From Exiguobacterium chiriqhucha RW-2 (GTDB lineage: Bacteria; Bacillota; Bacilli; Exiguobacteriales; Exiguobacteriaceae), in NCBI RefSeq assembly GCF_000416965.1, contig NZ_ATCL01000020.1:496001-560000 (forward strand): a DNA stretch of 64,000 nt, read 5' to 3'. Numbering within the stretch: the first letter of the stretch is position 1; each line of letters starts with the position of its first letter. A program made the translations under genes and the position numbers. Below, piece by piece: positions 1 through 8,369 of the stretch. A model generated the notes under the pieces. That model was not told where the DNA came from. It worked only from the letters and a program-made list of their open reading frames with translations, and ran no database searches.

Positions 1-1344
1 CGATTGATGGTCGTTCAAATAGTCATACAACGCGCTCGCGTCCCGTTTATCGTCGTCGAGCACGAGCACTTGGAAGCGGCCGTCGGCGACTTCTGAAATC
101 TTCGTGCGGAGCCCGTCGTCCGTCCGGATAATCTCGATTTCCGGGAAGATTTTGCCTTCGGTGACGCGTAAGAACGGGACGCGGGAATGTCCAGGATACG
201 ACAAGTGTAGCTGGGCAATCCGTTCCGTGATTTTTTGGTTGATGAGATTGACGCGCGTAAAGACGTCGGCGCCTAGTGCTTGGAACGGCAGTAGGACTGG
301 GAGCGTCGTCTGCAACACTTCGGTCGCCACGTTCGTCGTCTGCAGGACGTTACGGGCCACATGTTCGCGCTCATCGCGATATGAATCGACGACGCGGAAC
401 GGGGCACCCGCCTTCAAATGAAGCCACAGCTTCCAGCCGAGGTTGAACGAATCGGCGATGCCGGTATTCATCCCTTGTCCGCCGACAGGTGAATTGATAT
501 GGGCGGCGTCACCCATGAGAATGACGCGATTGTGAATGAATGAGTCAACCATGCGGTTATGGACCCGGAACAATGAGAACCATTCGACCTCGTCGATTTC
601 GACATCCATATGGCTGCGCTGTTCGATCAACTCACGCAATTCCGCCTCGTTGAACGACTCATCGCTCGCGAGATTGCCGGTGATGCGAATCGTGTCGTCC
701 GTGAGCGGGAAGACTTCCAATACACCGCGGTCCGAAAAGAAAATATGCACCTCTTCACGCGAGATGTTCCATTTAGCTTTCATGTCGGCGAGCACCCACG
801 ATTCCTTAAACGATTTTCCGCTGAATGGCAGAGCGAGCATGCGTCGAATCGTACTGTTCGCTCCGTCGGCCGCCACGACATATTTGGCCTCGATTGTCCG
901 GTTTGAGTCTGACTCCAAATGTGCGAGCACACGAGACGGGTAATGTGTCAGCGAAACGAGCGCTTCCCCACGCTGGACGTAATGCCCGTGCTCGTTTAAC
1001 GCCGCCTCGAGAATTGCTTCGGTCTCGTTTTGACGGAGCAACGTCACGAACGGATAGGGCGTGACGAGACGGGAAAATTCGAGCTTGGCCGTCCATTGTC
1101 CTGAAAAATATAGATTTCCTTTCTCGATGGTCCGCGCCCGGTCGAGCACTTCTTTGGCGACATCGAGACGAGAGAAGACTTCAATCGTCCGCGGTTGAAT
1201 CCCGATGGCGCGGGAGTTGTTCGACGGTGTCGTCTTGCGATCGATGATTTCAAATGAGATTCCATATCTGGCTAACGTCAGCGCGAGCGTGAGTCCGGTC
1301 GGGCCCGCCCCGACAATCAATACATCAACTTGTTTGTCCACCAC
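1..1344 (-). CDS. FAD-dependent monooxygenase (PheA/TfdB-like), 3' end missing
   Basis: The gene reads leftwards and leaves the window, so only the first 448 codons are present. Visible motifs are the dinucleotide-binding GAGPTG near the N-terminus, ADGANS near residue 158 and GDAAHINSPVGGQGMN near residue 280. These are the Rossmann, DG and GD motifs of class A flavoprotein hydroxylases, which use NAD(P)H and O2 to hydroxylate aromatic or polyketide-like substrates. The substrate cannot be told from the sequence. I chose the GTG at 1344 because AGGAG lies 9 bases before it; an in-frame ATG at 1353 directly abuts that AGGAG. The gene is divergent from the Nudix gene. Confidence 0.82.
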   Translation of the reverse strand, partial: MVDKQVDVLIVGAGPTGLTLALTLARYGISFEIIDRKTTPSNNSRAIGIQPRTIEVFSRLDVAKEVLDRARTIEKGNLYFSGQWTAKLEFSRLVTPYPFVTLLRQNETEAILEAALNEHGHYVQRGEALVSLTHYPSRVLAHLESDSNRTIEAKYVVAADGANSTIRRMLALPFSGKSFKESWVLADMKAKWNISREEVHIFFSDRGVLEVFPLTDDTIRITGNLASDESFNEAELRELIEQRSHMDVEIDEVEWFSLFRVHNRMVDSFIHNRVILMGDAAHINSPVGGQGMNTGIADSFNLGWKLWLHLKAGAPFRVVDSYRDEREHVARNVLQTTNVATEVLQTTLPVLLPFQALGADVFTRVNLINQKITERIAQLHLSYPGHSRVPFLRVTEGKIFPEIEIIRTDDGLRTKISEVADGRFQVLVLDDDKRDASALYDYLNDHQS

Positions 1345-1448
1345 ATCTACCATCTCCTATCATTAATAATGATATTTCCGACATTTGATGCGTTTAAACG
1401 AGGAGACAACGGTGGAACTGTAGAAACATAGAGAATGAGGTGGAGAAC

Positions 1449-2075
1449 ATGAAACAATCGTGGATCACGGAACAACAATTGCGTGACAGTTTTTCGATGG
1501 AAGAGAATTATGAACAGACGGCTGCCGTATTGATTCCTTTGGTCGAGGTCGATGGAGCGTGGCATGTCATCTTTGAAGTGCGCGCCCATACGATGCGGCG
1601 CCAGCCTGGAGAAATCTCATTCCCGGGCGGCCGTCTCGATCCTGGCGAGACCCCGGTCGAGGCGGCTGTTCGTGAGACGAGTGAGGAGCTATTGCTCGCG
1701 ATGGAAGAGATTGAAGTGATCGGTCGCCTGCAACCCCTCGCAACGCCACATCGGCAACTGATCTATCCGTTCGTCGGAGTGATTCCGAAGCTCCCAGACG
1801 TCCGTCACACCGATGAAGTCGACCATCTGTTCTCAATCCCGGTCGAGACGTTGCTGTTGCTCGACCCGTTCCACGGCGAGATGGAATGGACGATGAATCC
1901 TGATCAAAATATTCCGTTTGACCGGATGGCGAATGCTAAAGCGTACGAAAAACGGGTAATTAAAATGAGAGAACCTTTTTATGAACATGAAGACTACATT
2001 ATTTGGGGATTGACTGGAAAAATTTTGACACAATTTATTAAACGGCTTAAAGAAAACGTATTCAAACCGATATAA
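1449..2075 (+). CDS. Nudix hydrolase, CoA pyrophosphatase-like
   Basis: A 208-residue protein with a complete Nudix box at residues about 61-83 (GGRLDPGETP then REXXEEL as REtsEEL), the Mg-binding catalytic helix of Nudix pyrophosphohydrolases. The preceding RRQPGEISFPGG resembles the CoA-pyrophosphatase (NudL/YeaB) signature upstream of the box, so cleavage of CoA or a related diphosphate is the best guess. ATG 1449 follows AGGTGGAG at a normal distance; an in-frame GTG lies at 1440 without a good site. It is followed closely by the DUF2187 gene. Family confidence is high, substrate confidence moderate. Confidence 0.85.
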   Translation: MKQSWITEQQLRDSFSMEENYEQTAAVLIPLVEVDGAWHVIFEVRAHTMRRQPGEISFPGGRLDPGETPVEAAVRETSEELLLAMEEIEVIGRLQPLATPHRQLIYPFVGVIPKLPDVRHTDEVDHLFSIPVETLLLLDPFHGEMEWTMNPDQNIPFDRMANAKAYEKRVIKMREPFYEHEDYIIWGLTGKILTQFIKRLKENVFKPI

Positions 2076-2116
2076 TTTCGTTATAATGATAGAAACAAAT
2101 TTAAGATTGGAAGTGA

Positions 2117-2317
2117 ATGGGTGTGTCTGTAGAATTCGTTGTGGGTGATATCGTCAAGTCAACTCGTGAAGGTTGGGTCGCAGAAGTGACTGCCGTATTG
2201 ACCAATACGGTCATCGGGGACGTTTCCATCATGGAAGAATTTCAACAGCTTGGTCTCGAATTCGAGAAGCAAGTTTTACTGAAAAAAGATTTGGAATTGA
2301 TCGAACGCGCCAGCTGA
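2117..2317 (+). CDS. DUF2187 (YkvS-like) small protein
   Basis: A 66-residue protein beginning GVSVEFVVGDIVKSTREGW and ending in a charged KKDLELIERA tail. The pattern GDIV...V..VLTNTVIGDVSIMEEF matches the small DUF2187/YkvS family of Bacillales, predicted to form a KOW/SH3-like small barrel; its function is unknown. A GGAAG site lies just before the ATG, and a second in-frame start (GTG 2123) is equally plausible. A TATAAT at 2092-2097 could be its own -10 box but no good -35 was found. Confidence 0.7.
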   Translation: MGVSVEFVVGDIVKSTREGWVAEVTAVLTNTVIGDVSIMEEFQQLGLEFEKQVLLKKDLELIERAS

Positions 2318-2343
2318 CCTTTTAATCGAAAGGGATGATTCAG

Positions 2344-3528
2344 GTGTCCATTGACAAAAAAGTTCGTGAATGGGAAGAGGCCGGTTTACTGGATGAAGTG
2401 ACCGGTCAGCGCTTGGTCGAGTATGAACATAAGAAGTTGGCGGTCGGTGACAAACGTGAGCACAAACCGCCTATTCTTGTGATTATCGGATCGATTTTGC
2501 TCGCACTTAGTCTATTCAGTTTTGTCGCGGCCAATTGGCAAGCGATTCCTGATCTTGTGAAAGTCGCCATTTTCCTCGTGTTTATGGTCGGGATGTATGT
2601 GACCGCCGAACGCCTGCAAGTGAAAGCGTCACGCTATGTCACGCTATTCCGACTGTTAGGCGTCGCCTTTTTCGTCGCCACGATGATCGTCATTTTCTCG
2701 ACGTATAATCTTTCCTCGCAAATTCCGTTCTTATTCTGGTTATTCCTTGCCGTCGCCGTCATGCACAAATTGATTTTCAAACATCCGATTTTCACGTTCT
2801 TGGCCGCACTCGCTGGCTTTTTGGCAATCACGAATAGTTTTCAAGGCATCGGCATCACGTTGATTGCGTTCGGATTGATCGTGACGTGGGTCTGGTTCCA
2901 TTATGGGGACAACGAGCTCGATCGCATTTTCGCCTGGTTCGGCTTCTACGGCCTATTGATCACGATTGGTCAGTACGCCGACTATGAAGGCCGCTTTTGG
3001 CCGTTATGGGCACTCGCTGCGCTACACGTCTTGTTTCTCGTTTATCGGGAGCGGGCCCAATGGAACTATCTGTACCTTTTCGTCGCAGCCGTCCTATCAA
3101 TCGGCTATTTGATTAATGCGACGGAAGGCTGGTTGTCGCAACGAACGCCGTCGGTCATCGAGGCGACAATCCTTTCGGTCGTCCTCGTCGCCGTCTATTT
3201 GTTGCACCGACGTCCAGATTTGATGTGGGTCAGCCTGCTCGCCGTCATCCCCTTCTCATTGTTCGAGGATTCGGGCATCTTGCTGGCCATCCTGCTTGAA
3301 GCGGTCGCCCTCGCTTATCTCGTCTATCAAGACCATAATCGCAAACCGATCGTGCTCGCCTTCATCTATTTCTTGCTCGTTCAAATGACGATCTACTTCA
3401 TCTATGTTTGGGATAAACTCGATATTTCACTGTTCTTCCTCATCGGAGCATTGATCGTCTTCGCATTGTCGCTAGCCTTGTGGTGGCGCAGCCGTAGTCG
3501 TACGACGAGAGGGGATGCTCAGACATGA
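2344..3528 (+). CDS. DUF2157 multi-pass membrane protein
   Basis: About 394 residues. A soluble, charged N-terminal segment (residues about 1-45) with GLLDEVTGQRL is typical of the DUF2157 N-terminal domain, followed by roughly ten hydrophobic segments spaced every 20-30 residues up to a basic C-terminus. The function of the family is unknown. GTG 2344 is preferred because AAAGGG lies about 9 bases upstream; ATG 2335 directly abuts that site. The stop overlaps the next start as ATGA, so the two are translationally coupled, as is usual for DUF2157 with a GDYXXLXY partner. Confidence 0.8.
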   Translation: MSIDKKVREWEEAGLLDEVTGQRLVEYEHKKLAVGDKREHKPPILVIIGSILLALSLFSFVAANWQAIPDLVKVAIFLVFMVGMYVTAERLQVKASRYVTLFRLLGVAFFVATMIVIFSTYNLSSQIPFLFWLFLAVAVMHKLIFKHPIFTFLAALAGFLAITNSFQGIGITLIAFGLIVTWVWFHYGDNELDRIFAWFGFYGLLITIGQYADYEGRFWPLWALAALHVLFLVYRERAQWNYLYLFVAAVLSIGYLINATEGWLSQRTPSVIEATILSVVLVAVYLLHRRPDLMWVSLLAVIPFSLFEDSGILLAILLEAVALAYLVYQDHNRKPIVLAFIYFLLVQMTIYFIYVWDKLDISLFFLIGALIVFALSLALWWRSRSRTTRGDAQT

Positions 3529-3989
3529 AACGATTGACGCCTTGGCTAGTACCGATTGTGCAAGTGTTGATTGCCGTCGGGTTTATACTGCTCGTCTATG
3601 CGGTCTCCTGGTTCGGTGAGACATATACGTTCAAAGCGACTTCCTACGAACCGTACGACCCGTTTTTCGGAGACTTCGTCTATTTGGAGTATGACTCGTT
3701 CGAAGGAAAACAAGATGTCGAGTCAGGGACAGTATACGTCTCATTCAAAACGGGGGACGATGGATATGCGACCATTGACCGGGTCAGTTCACGGCCGTTT
3801 TTCGGAGGCACTCGGGCCAACTATTACGACCGCCAAGTATATATTGATGATATGAGTTCGTATCGTGTCGCTGAGGAAGAGACATCAGCAATCGAAGGGG
3901 CGAAGACGTTCGAAGTGGACGTCGACGTGGCACCTTGGGGCATGGTAAGACCTCACGATTTGCGCTCGACCGAAGCTGAAACAGAATGA
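3525..3989 (+). CDS. GDYXXLXY-domain membrane-anchored protein
   Basis: A 154-residue protein with one N-terminal membrane segment (residues about 8-26) and an extracytoplasmic domain holding GDFVYLEY near residue 45, a variant of the GDYXXLXY signature. This family regularly sits directly after a DUF2157 gene, as here, with start and stop overlapping by ATGA. The role of the pair is not known; co-translation suggests a membrane complex. A strong terminator starts 9 bases after the stop. Confidence 0.8.
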   Translation: MKRLTPWLVPIVQVLIAVGFILLVYAVSWFGETYTFKATSYEPYDPFFGDFVYLEYDSFEGKQDVESGTVYVSFKTGDDGYATIDRVSSRPFFGGTRANYYDRQVYIDDMSSYRVAEEETSAIEGAKTFEVDVDVAPWGMVRPHDLRSTEAETE

Positions 3990-3997
3990 CAATCAGA

Positions 3998-4045
3998 TTA
4001 CAGATTTGTTACACGTCGTGTTGTAACGAATCTGTAATTTTTTAT
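3998..4045 (+). terminator. Rho-independent terminator of the DUF2157 pair
   Basis: Sixteen-base arms (3998-4013 and 4022-4037) pair with one mismatch around an 8-base loop and are followed by TTTTTT. Each arm also contains a WalR-box-like tandem repeat. Confidence 0.85.
4022..4038 (+). promoter_or_regulatory. WalR (YycF) box candidate
   Basis: TGTAAC-GAATC-TGTAAT fits the WalR consensus TGTWAH-N5-TGTWAH exactly. It lies about 170 bases upstream of the 3D-domain gene. A second, imperfect pair (TGTTAC-N4-TGTAAC) lies at about 4079-4094. In Bacillus, WalR controls cell-wall hydrolase genes including 3D-domain yocH, so control of the downstream gene is plausible. The site also forms one arm of the preceding terminator, so chance through the palindrome cannot be excluded. 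Confidence 0.45.
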
Positions 4046-4209
4046 AAAAATGCTTGGTAGCGCTATGTTTCATGTAAATGTTACAGATTGTAACCGACAG
4101 AGAGTCGATGTGTCAGAAATATTTCACTTCATCAAAATCCCTTCTCGGGGTCGGACGGGCATGGTAAATTAACTCCTGTTCGTTAGATGACGAGAAAGGT
4201 GCTGACCTA

Positions 4210-4965
4210 TTGATTATGCATTCCTTAAAATATATGATGACTGTCCTACTTATGGCTGTGGGAACGTTCGCGTTTGCCGCGACGGCCGATGCCGCCCAAA
4301 TCGGGATTGGGACGGAACAAAAAATTGTCCAAAACCCACTTGAATTGGAACGAAAAGCGATCGAGCAAGAACGCCAGCAAAAGATTGCACGAGAAAAACG
4401 ACTAGCCGAACAGAAACGGATCGCGGAAGAAAAACGTGTCGCTGAAGCGAAACGGATTGCGGAAGAAAAACGGGTCGCCGAAGAGAAAGCCGAGCGAGAG
4501 CAGGCAGAGCGTGAAGCAAAAGCAGAACGTTTGGCCGAAGAAAAACGTGTCGCTGCCGAGCAGGCACGACAAGAAGAAGCGAAACATCAAGCCGCAACTT
4601 CGAAAAAGCAATCGACGGTGTCGACAACGACTGCAACTCCAGTCTCGACGACAGGACGCTCCATTCAAGCCGAGTCGACGGCGTACACGAACGATGCAGC
4701 CGATAACGGCTCATACGGGGGCCGCGTCTTGACGGCAACCGGTCATGATGTCACGGATTCGATTTTCTATAACGGCATGCGTATCATCGCAGTCGATCCA
4801 GCCGTCATCCCACTTGGAACGATTGTTCAAATCGAAGGTGTCGGTCAAGCGATTGCCTTGGATACGGGTGGACGCATCAAAGGAAATATCGTCGACTTGC
4901 TCGTCGACACGAAAGACGAGGCCATCAACTGGGGTCGTCGCCACATCACGATTACACTTCCATAA
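4210..4965 (+). CDS. Secreted 3D-domain cell-wall protein with coiled coil (YocH-like)
   Basis: A signal peptide covers residues about 1-29 (hydrophobic run, then ATADAAQ). Residues about 45-130 are a charged heptad-rich segment of repeated AEEKRVAE units, a long coiled coil. The C-terminal ~95 residues are a 3D domain: STAYT, PAVIPLGT, then DTGGRIKG and DLLVDT carrying the three conserved aspartates of the RlpA/MltA-like double-psi barrel. Such proteins act on peptidoglycan outside the cell, usually as lytic transglycosylase-like or stationary-phase wall proteins. TTG 4210 is preferred, 10-11 bases after AAAGG; an ATG lies at 4216. Confidence 0.82.
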   Translation: MIMHSLKYMMTVLLMAVGTFAFAATADAAQIGIGTEQKIVQNPLELERKAIEQERQQKIAREKRLAEQKRIAEEKRVAEAKRIAEEKRVAEEKAEREQAEREAKAERLAEEKRVAAEQARQEEAKHQAATSKKQSTVSTTTATPVSTTGRSIQAESTAYTNDAADNGSYGGRVLTATGHDVTDSIFYNGMRIIAVDPAVIPLGTIVQIEGVGQAIALDTGGRIKGNIVDLLVDTKDEAINWGRRHITITLP

Positions 4966-4970
4966 CAGCA

Positions 4971-4996
4971 GGTTCTCCTTTAGGAGGACCTTTTTT
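4971..4996 (+). terminator. Rho-independent terminator after the 3D-domain gene
   Basis: GGTTCTCC-TTTA-GGAGGACC hairpin (one G-U pair) followed by six T. Confidence 0.88.
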
Positions 4997-5134
4997 GTGC
5001 CTTGCTTCATGATTTTGCTTACCGGCAGTGTCCATACGCACCAGATAGCACGTCCGATTGTTTAACAAACGTTGGAAACGGGCAAACTAATATTTGACTT
5101 TCATGAAAAAGTTACGAGCCGAGGAGGGGTAGAG

Positions 5135-5869
5135 TTGATAGAATTTCAAAATGTGTCCAAGCGCTACGAAGACGGGACGCTAGCCGTCAAAGACTTGGAT
5201 TTGACAGTCCGTAAAGGAGAGATTTTTGTCTTAATCGGGCCATCGGGGTGCGGGAAGACGACGACGATGAAGATGGTGAATCGACTGATTGACCATACAG
5301 ATGGAAAAATCCTCATCGACGGGAAAGAGATTTATCAATTCGATATATACGAGTTGCGACGCAACATTGGTTATGTGCTTCAACAAATTGCCTTATTCCC
5401 TCATTTAACGGTCGAGGAAAATATTTCTGTCGTTCCCGAATTATTGAAATGGCCTAAACAGAAGACGAAGGACCGCGTGACCGAACTCATGAACATTGCA
5501 GGGCTGGATCCGGTCTTACGAATGAAAAAGCCGACGGAACTATCCGGTGGACAGCAACAACGCGTCGGCGTACTGCGGGCGCTTGCAGCCGACCCGGAAG
5601 TCATCTTGATGGATGAACCGTTCTCGGCGCTCGATCCGATTAGCCGAGGTCAGCTTCAAGATGATATTAAACGCTTGAACGATGAGCTCGGGAAGACGAT
5701 TCTGTTCGTGACCCATGACATGCAAGAAGCGATGAAACTTGGGGATCGCATCGCCTTGATGCGTGATGGCGAATTGGTCGTTATCGGTACTCCAGATGAA
5801 ATTAGAGCGAGTACGGATCCGTTCGTCCTCGACTTTACACAACGTGGAAGAGGTGAGGTAGATGCTTGA
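5135..5869 (+). CDS. ABC transporter ATPase, OpuCA/EgtUA-like
   Basis: A 244-residue nucleotide-binding protein: Walker A GPSGCGKT (residues about 34-41), Q-loop VLQQIALFPHLT, signature LSGGQQQRVG, Walker B VILMDEPFSALD and switch histidine VTHDM. It matches the quaternary-amine (glycine betaine/choline/carnitine) group, but it is short and lacks the C-terminal CBS domains that sense osmolarity in OpuA/OpuC. That size fits the EgtUA/OpuBA-like subgroup. TTG 5135 follows AGGAGGGG by 5 bases; an upstream in-frame ATG at 5072 lacks a site. Overlaps the permease gene by 8 bases. Confidence 0.88.
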   Translation: MIEFQNVSKRYEDGTLAVKDLDLTVRKGEIFVLIGPSGCGKTTTMKMVNRLIDHTDGKILIDGKEIYQFDIYELRRNIGYVLQQIALFPHLTVEENISVVPELLKWPKQKTKDRVTELMNIAGLDPVLRMKKPTELSGGQQQRVGVLRALAADPEVILMDEPFSALDPISRGQLQDDIKRLNDELGKTILFVTHDMQEAMKLGDRIALMRDGELVVIGTPDEIRASTDPFVLDFTQRGRGEVDA

Positions 5870-7367
5870 GACATTTCAAAACCGGCGTGGCGAACTCGTC
5901 GAGGCGCTGATTGAGCACTTGCAGCTCTCCGTCGTATCACTTTTGATAGCCGTCTTAATCGCCGTTCCGCTCGGGATTTGGTTGACGCGTCGCAAGAAAG
6001 TGGCCGAGACCGCCATCGGCGTTACCGCCATCATTCAAACGATTCCTTCTTTGGCACTCCTCGGTCTTATGATTCCGCTCGTCGGGATTGGTGCTTTACC
6101 GGCGACGATTGCCCTCGTGTTATATGCCTTGCTCCCGATTTTACGAAATACTTTCACCGGGCTGAACGAGGTCGATAAATCGCTCATCGAAGCGGCCAGG
6201 GCTTGTGGGATGAAACCGAACCAAAGTTTGATGAAAGTCGAACTCCCGCTCGCGCTACCGGTCATCATGGCCGGGATTCGAACGGCGATGGTGCTGATTG
6301 TCGGAACGGCGACCCTCGCCGCCCTCGTCGGCGCAGGTGGGCTCGGGACGTTAATCCTTCTCGGCATCAACCGAAACGACAATTACTTAATTCTCCTCGG
6401 GGCAATCCCGGCCGCCATCCTTGCCTTGTTGTTCGATTTCTTGCTACGCCAAATGGAAGGGGCGACGGCAACCCGGAACAAGACGAAATTGATTGCCGTC
6501 TCGACCGTGTTGGCGCTCATCGTCGCGGCCCCGCTAGCCTTCGGTCGCACGCAACAGACCGACCTCGTCATCGCGGGGAAACTCGGGCCAGAGCCTGAGA
6601 TTTTAATGAACATGTATAAGCTGTTGATTGAAGATCAGACTGATTTGTCTGTATCCGTCCGTCCAAACTTCGGAGAGACGACGTTCGTCTGGGGCGCGTT
6701 ACAATCAGGCGATGTCGACATCTATCCAGAATTCACAGGAACGGTGCTCGCGAGTCTCGTGAAAGAGACACCGAACTCGAACGATGCCCGTGAAGTGTAT
6801 GAACAGGCTCGGGACGCGCTCGCCGATGACGGCTATGCGTTGCTTGAACCGATGCAGTTCAACAACACATACGCCATCGCGATCCCACGCGACTATGCCG
6901 AGCAAGAAGACATCACCGCCATCTCGGATTTACGAAACGTTCAATCGGATATTAAGGCCGGATTCACGCTCGAGTTCACAGACCGTGAAGACGGATACCC
7001 GGGACTGCAACAAGCGTATGGTCTCGATTTCCCGTCGGTCGTCTCGATGGAACAAAAGTTGCGCTATCGTGCCATCGCACGTGGAGACGTCAACCTCGTC
7101 GATGCGTATGCGACCGACCCGGATATCGCCGAGAACGAATTGCTTGTCCTCGAGGACGACCAACAGTTCTTCCCACCTTACCAAGGAGCTCCGTTGGTGA
7201 AACAAGAGACGCTCGATGAACATCCGGAAATCGAGGATGCCCTCAACCAATTGGGTGGTAAAATTACTGACGAAGAGATGTCTGAATTGAACCGTCGCGT
7301 CGCGTACGGGAATGAACGGGCGTACGACGTCGCGAAGGACTTCTTGGAGCAGGCTGGTCTGTTATGA
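5862..7367 (+). CDS. Permease fused to substrate-binding domain (OpuC/EgtUBC-like)
   Basis: A 501-residue fusion. Residues about 1-205 are an ABC permease with six membrane segments and the EAA-type loop LIEAARACGM. After a seventh segment (about 210-228), residues about 235-501 form an extracellular type II binding domain of the OpuAC/ProX group (PNFGETTFVWGALQSGDVDI, DIYPEFTGT, VDAYATD). Substrates in this group include choline, betaine, carnitine and, for the closely sized EgtUBC, ergothioneine; BilE-type proteins are linked to bile tolerance. The exact ligand is not readable. Co-translated with the ATPase and, by ATGA overlap, with the lipid kinase. Confidence 0.88.
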   Translation: MLETFQNRRGELVEALIEHLQLSVVSLLIAVLIAVPLGIWLTRRKKVAETAIGVTAIIQTIPSLALLGLMIPLVGIGALPATIALVLYALLPILRNTFTGLNEVDKSLIEAARACGMKPNQSLMKVELPLALPVIMAGIRTAMVLIVGTATLAALVGAGGLGTLILLGINRNDNYLILLGAIPAAILALLFDFLLRQMEGATATRNKTKLIAVSTVLALIVAAPLAFGRTQQTDLVIAGKLGPEPEILMNMYKLLIEDQTDLSVSVRPNFGETTFVWGALQSGDVDIYPEFTGTVLASLVKETPNSNDAREVYEQARDALADDGYALLEPMQFNNTYAIAIPRDYAEQEDITAISDLRNVQSDIKAGFTLEFTDREDGYPGLQQAYGLDFPSVVSMEQKLRYRAIARGDVNLVDAYATDPDIAENELLVLEDDQQFFPPYQGAPLVKQETLDEHPEIEDALNQLGGKITDEEMSELNRRVAYGNERAYDVAKDFLEQAGLL

Positions 7368-8242
7368 GAGCATTGATTATCTCCAATCCCACGTCTGGCG
7401 GGAACGAGACGATGCTCGGTGAGGTCGTCGGGACGATTGAATCGTTATACGATGAGATTTTGATTCGGAAGACGCTCGCGCAAGGAGACGCCGGTCGCTT
7501 CGCCGAAGAGAGCGGGGCTTACGAGCACTTGATTGTCATCGGCGGGGACGGGACGCTACATGAGGTCGTCAATGGCTTGATGAAGCTTCCGCGAGATGAA
7601 CGGCCGACAATCGGTTTGATTCCGGCCGGCACGTGTAATGATTTTGCCCGTGCCCTCGCGCTACCGGTCGAACCGATCGAGGCGGCCCGTTTGTTCAAGA
7701 TGAGTTACGCGCAATCGGTCGATGTGATGCGAGTCAACGAACGGTACGGGCTCAACTTCATCGGGGTCGGCCTGATCGCGGACGCGTCGAGACAAATCGA
7801 TCCGCTACAGAAAGAATCACTCGGGTCGATTGGTTACTTTTTAGCGACGATCCGGCAGTTTCGTGAACTCGATCCATTCGATGTTCGCATCGAACACGGT
7901 GGGGAAGTCGTCCACGATGGACCAGTCAGCTTCCTATATGTAGGGAACGGGGCTTATCTCGGGACGGTACCGACGAAACTCCCGACCCAGTCGTTCACGG
8001 ACGGACTCGTCGAGGTCGTCCATAGTTCCGCCATCGGCTTCCCGATGATTCGTCAATTGTTGACCCAACAGCTCGGACTCGAACAGTCGTCTCAGGAATG
8101 GGTGCATCTACAGATGTCTCAACTGACCGTCCATTTGAGTGAATCTCAACTCATCGACGTCGATGGGGAGCACTTCGAGGCGGAACGGCTGGACGTCGAT
8201 GTCCTGCCGGGCGAGTTGTCATTTCTTGTCCCGTCACACTAA
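7364..8242 (+). CDS. Diacylglycerol kinase-family lipid kinase
   Basis: A 292-residue DAGK-catalytic-domain protein with SNPTSGG at residues 8-14, the nucleotide-binding GGDGTLHEVVNG near residue 65 and GTCNDFARAL near residue 88. This is the DgkB/YegS/BmrU family of soluble lipid kinases, which phosphorylate diacylglycerol or related lipids at the membrane. Its ATG overlaps the transporter stop (ATGA), an uncommon pairing suggesting it is expressed with the transporter. A perfect terminator follows. Confidence 0.85.
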   Translation: MRALIISNPTSGGNETMLGEVVGTIESLYDEILIRKTLAQGDAGRFAEESGAYEHLIVIGGDGTLHEVVNGLMKLPRDERPTIGLIPAGTCNDFARALALPVEPIEAARLFKMSYAQSVDVMRVNERYGLNFIGVGLIADASRQIDPLQKESLGSIGYFLATIRQFRELDPFDVRIEHGGEVVHDGPVSFLYVGNGAYLGTVPTKLPTQSFTDGLVEVVHSSAIGFPMIRQLLTQQLGLEQSSQEWVHLQMSQLTVHLSESQLIDVDGEHFEAERLDVDVLPGELSFLVPSH

Positions 8243-8261
8243 AAATCGATAAAAATTGCTG

Positions 8262-8295
8262 ACAGAGAAAAGAATTCAGACTTTTCTCTGTTTTT
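8262..8295 (+). terminator. Rho-independent terminator after the lipid kinase
   Basis: Perfect 11-base stem ACAGAGAAAAG / CTTTTCTCTGT, 8-base loop, T run. Confidence 0.85.
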
Positions 8296-8369
8296 AGTTG
8301 TTCTCATTTCTGAACCGTGTTAGTATTTCACTATTATTATGAAAAAAGATATGAAAACAGGAAGTAGGG

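Noticed and set aside
3990-4210. Possible c-di-AMP riboswitch ahead of the 3D-domain gene
   Set aside because: No recognisable conserved core or expression platform; the region is better explained by a terminator and WalR-like repeats.
4380-4570. Repeated GAAGAAAAACG-type units that look like a minisatellite
   Set aside because: They encode the heptad repeats of the coiled coil in the 3D-domain protein; the antisense open frames there are a by-product.
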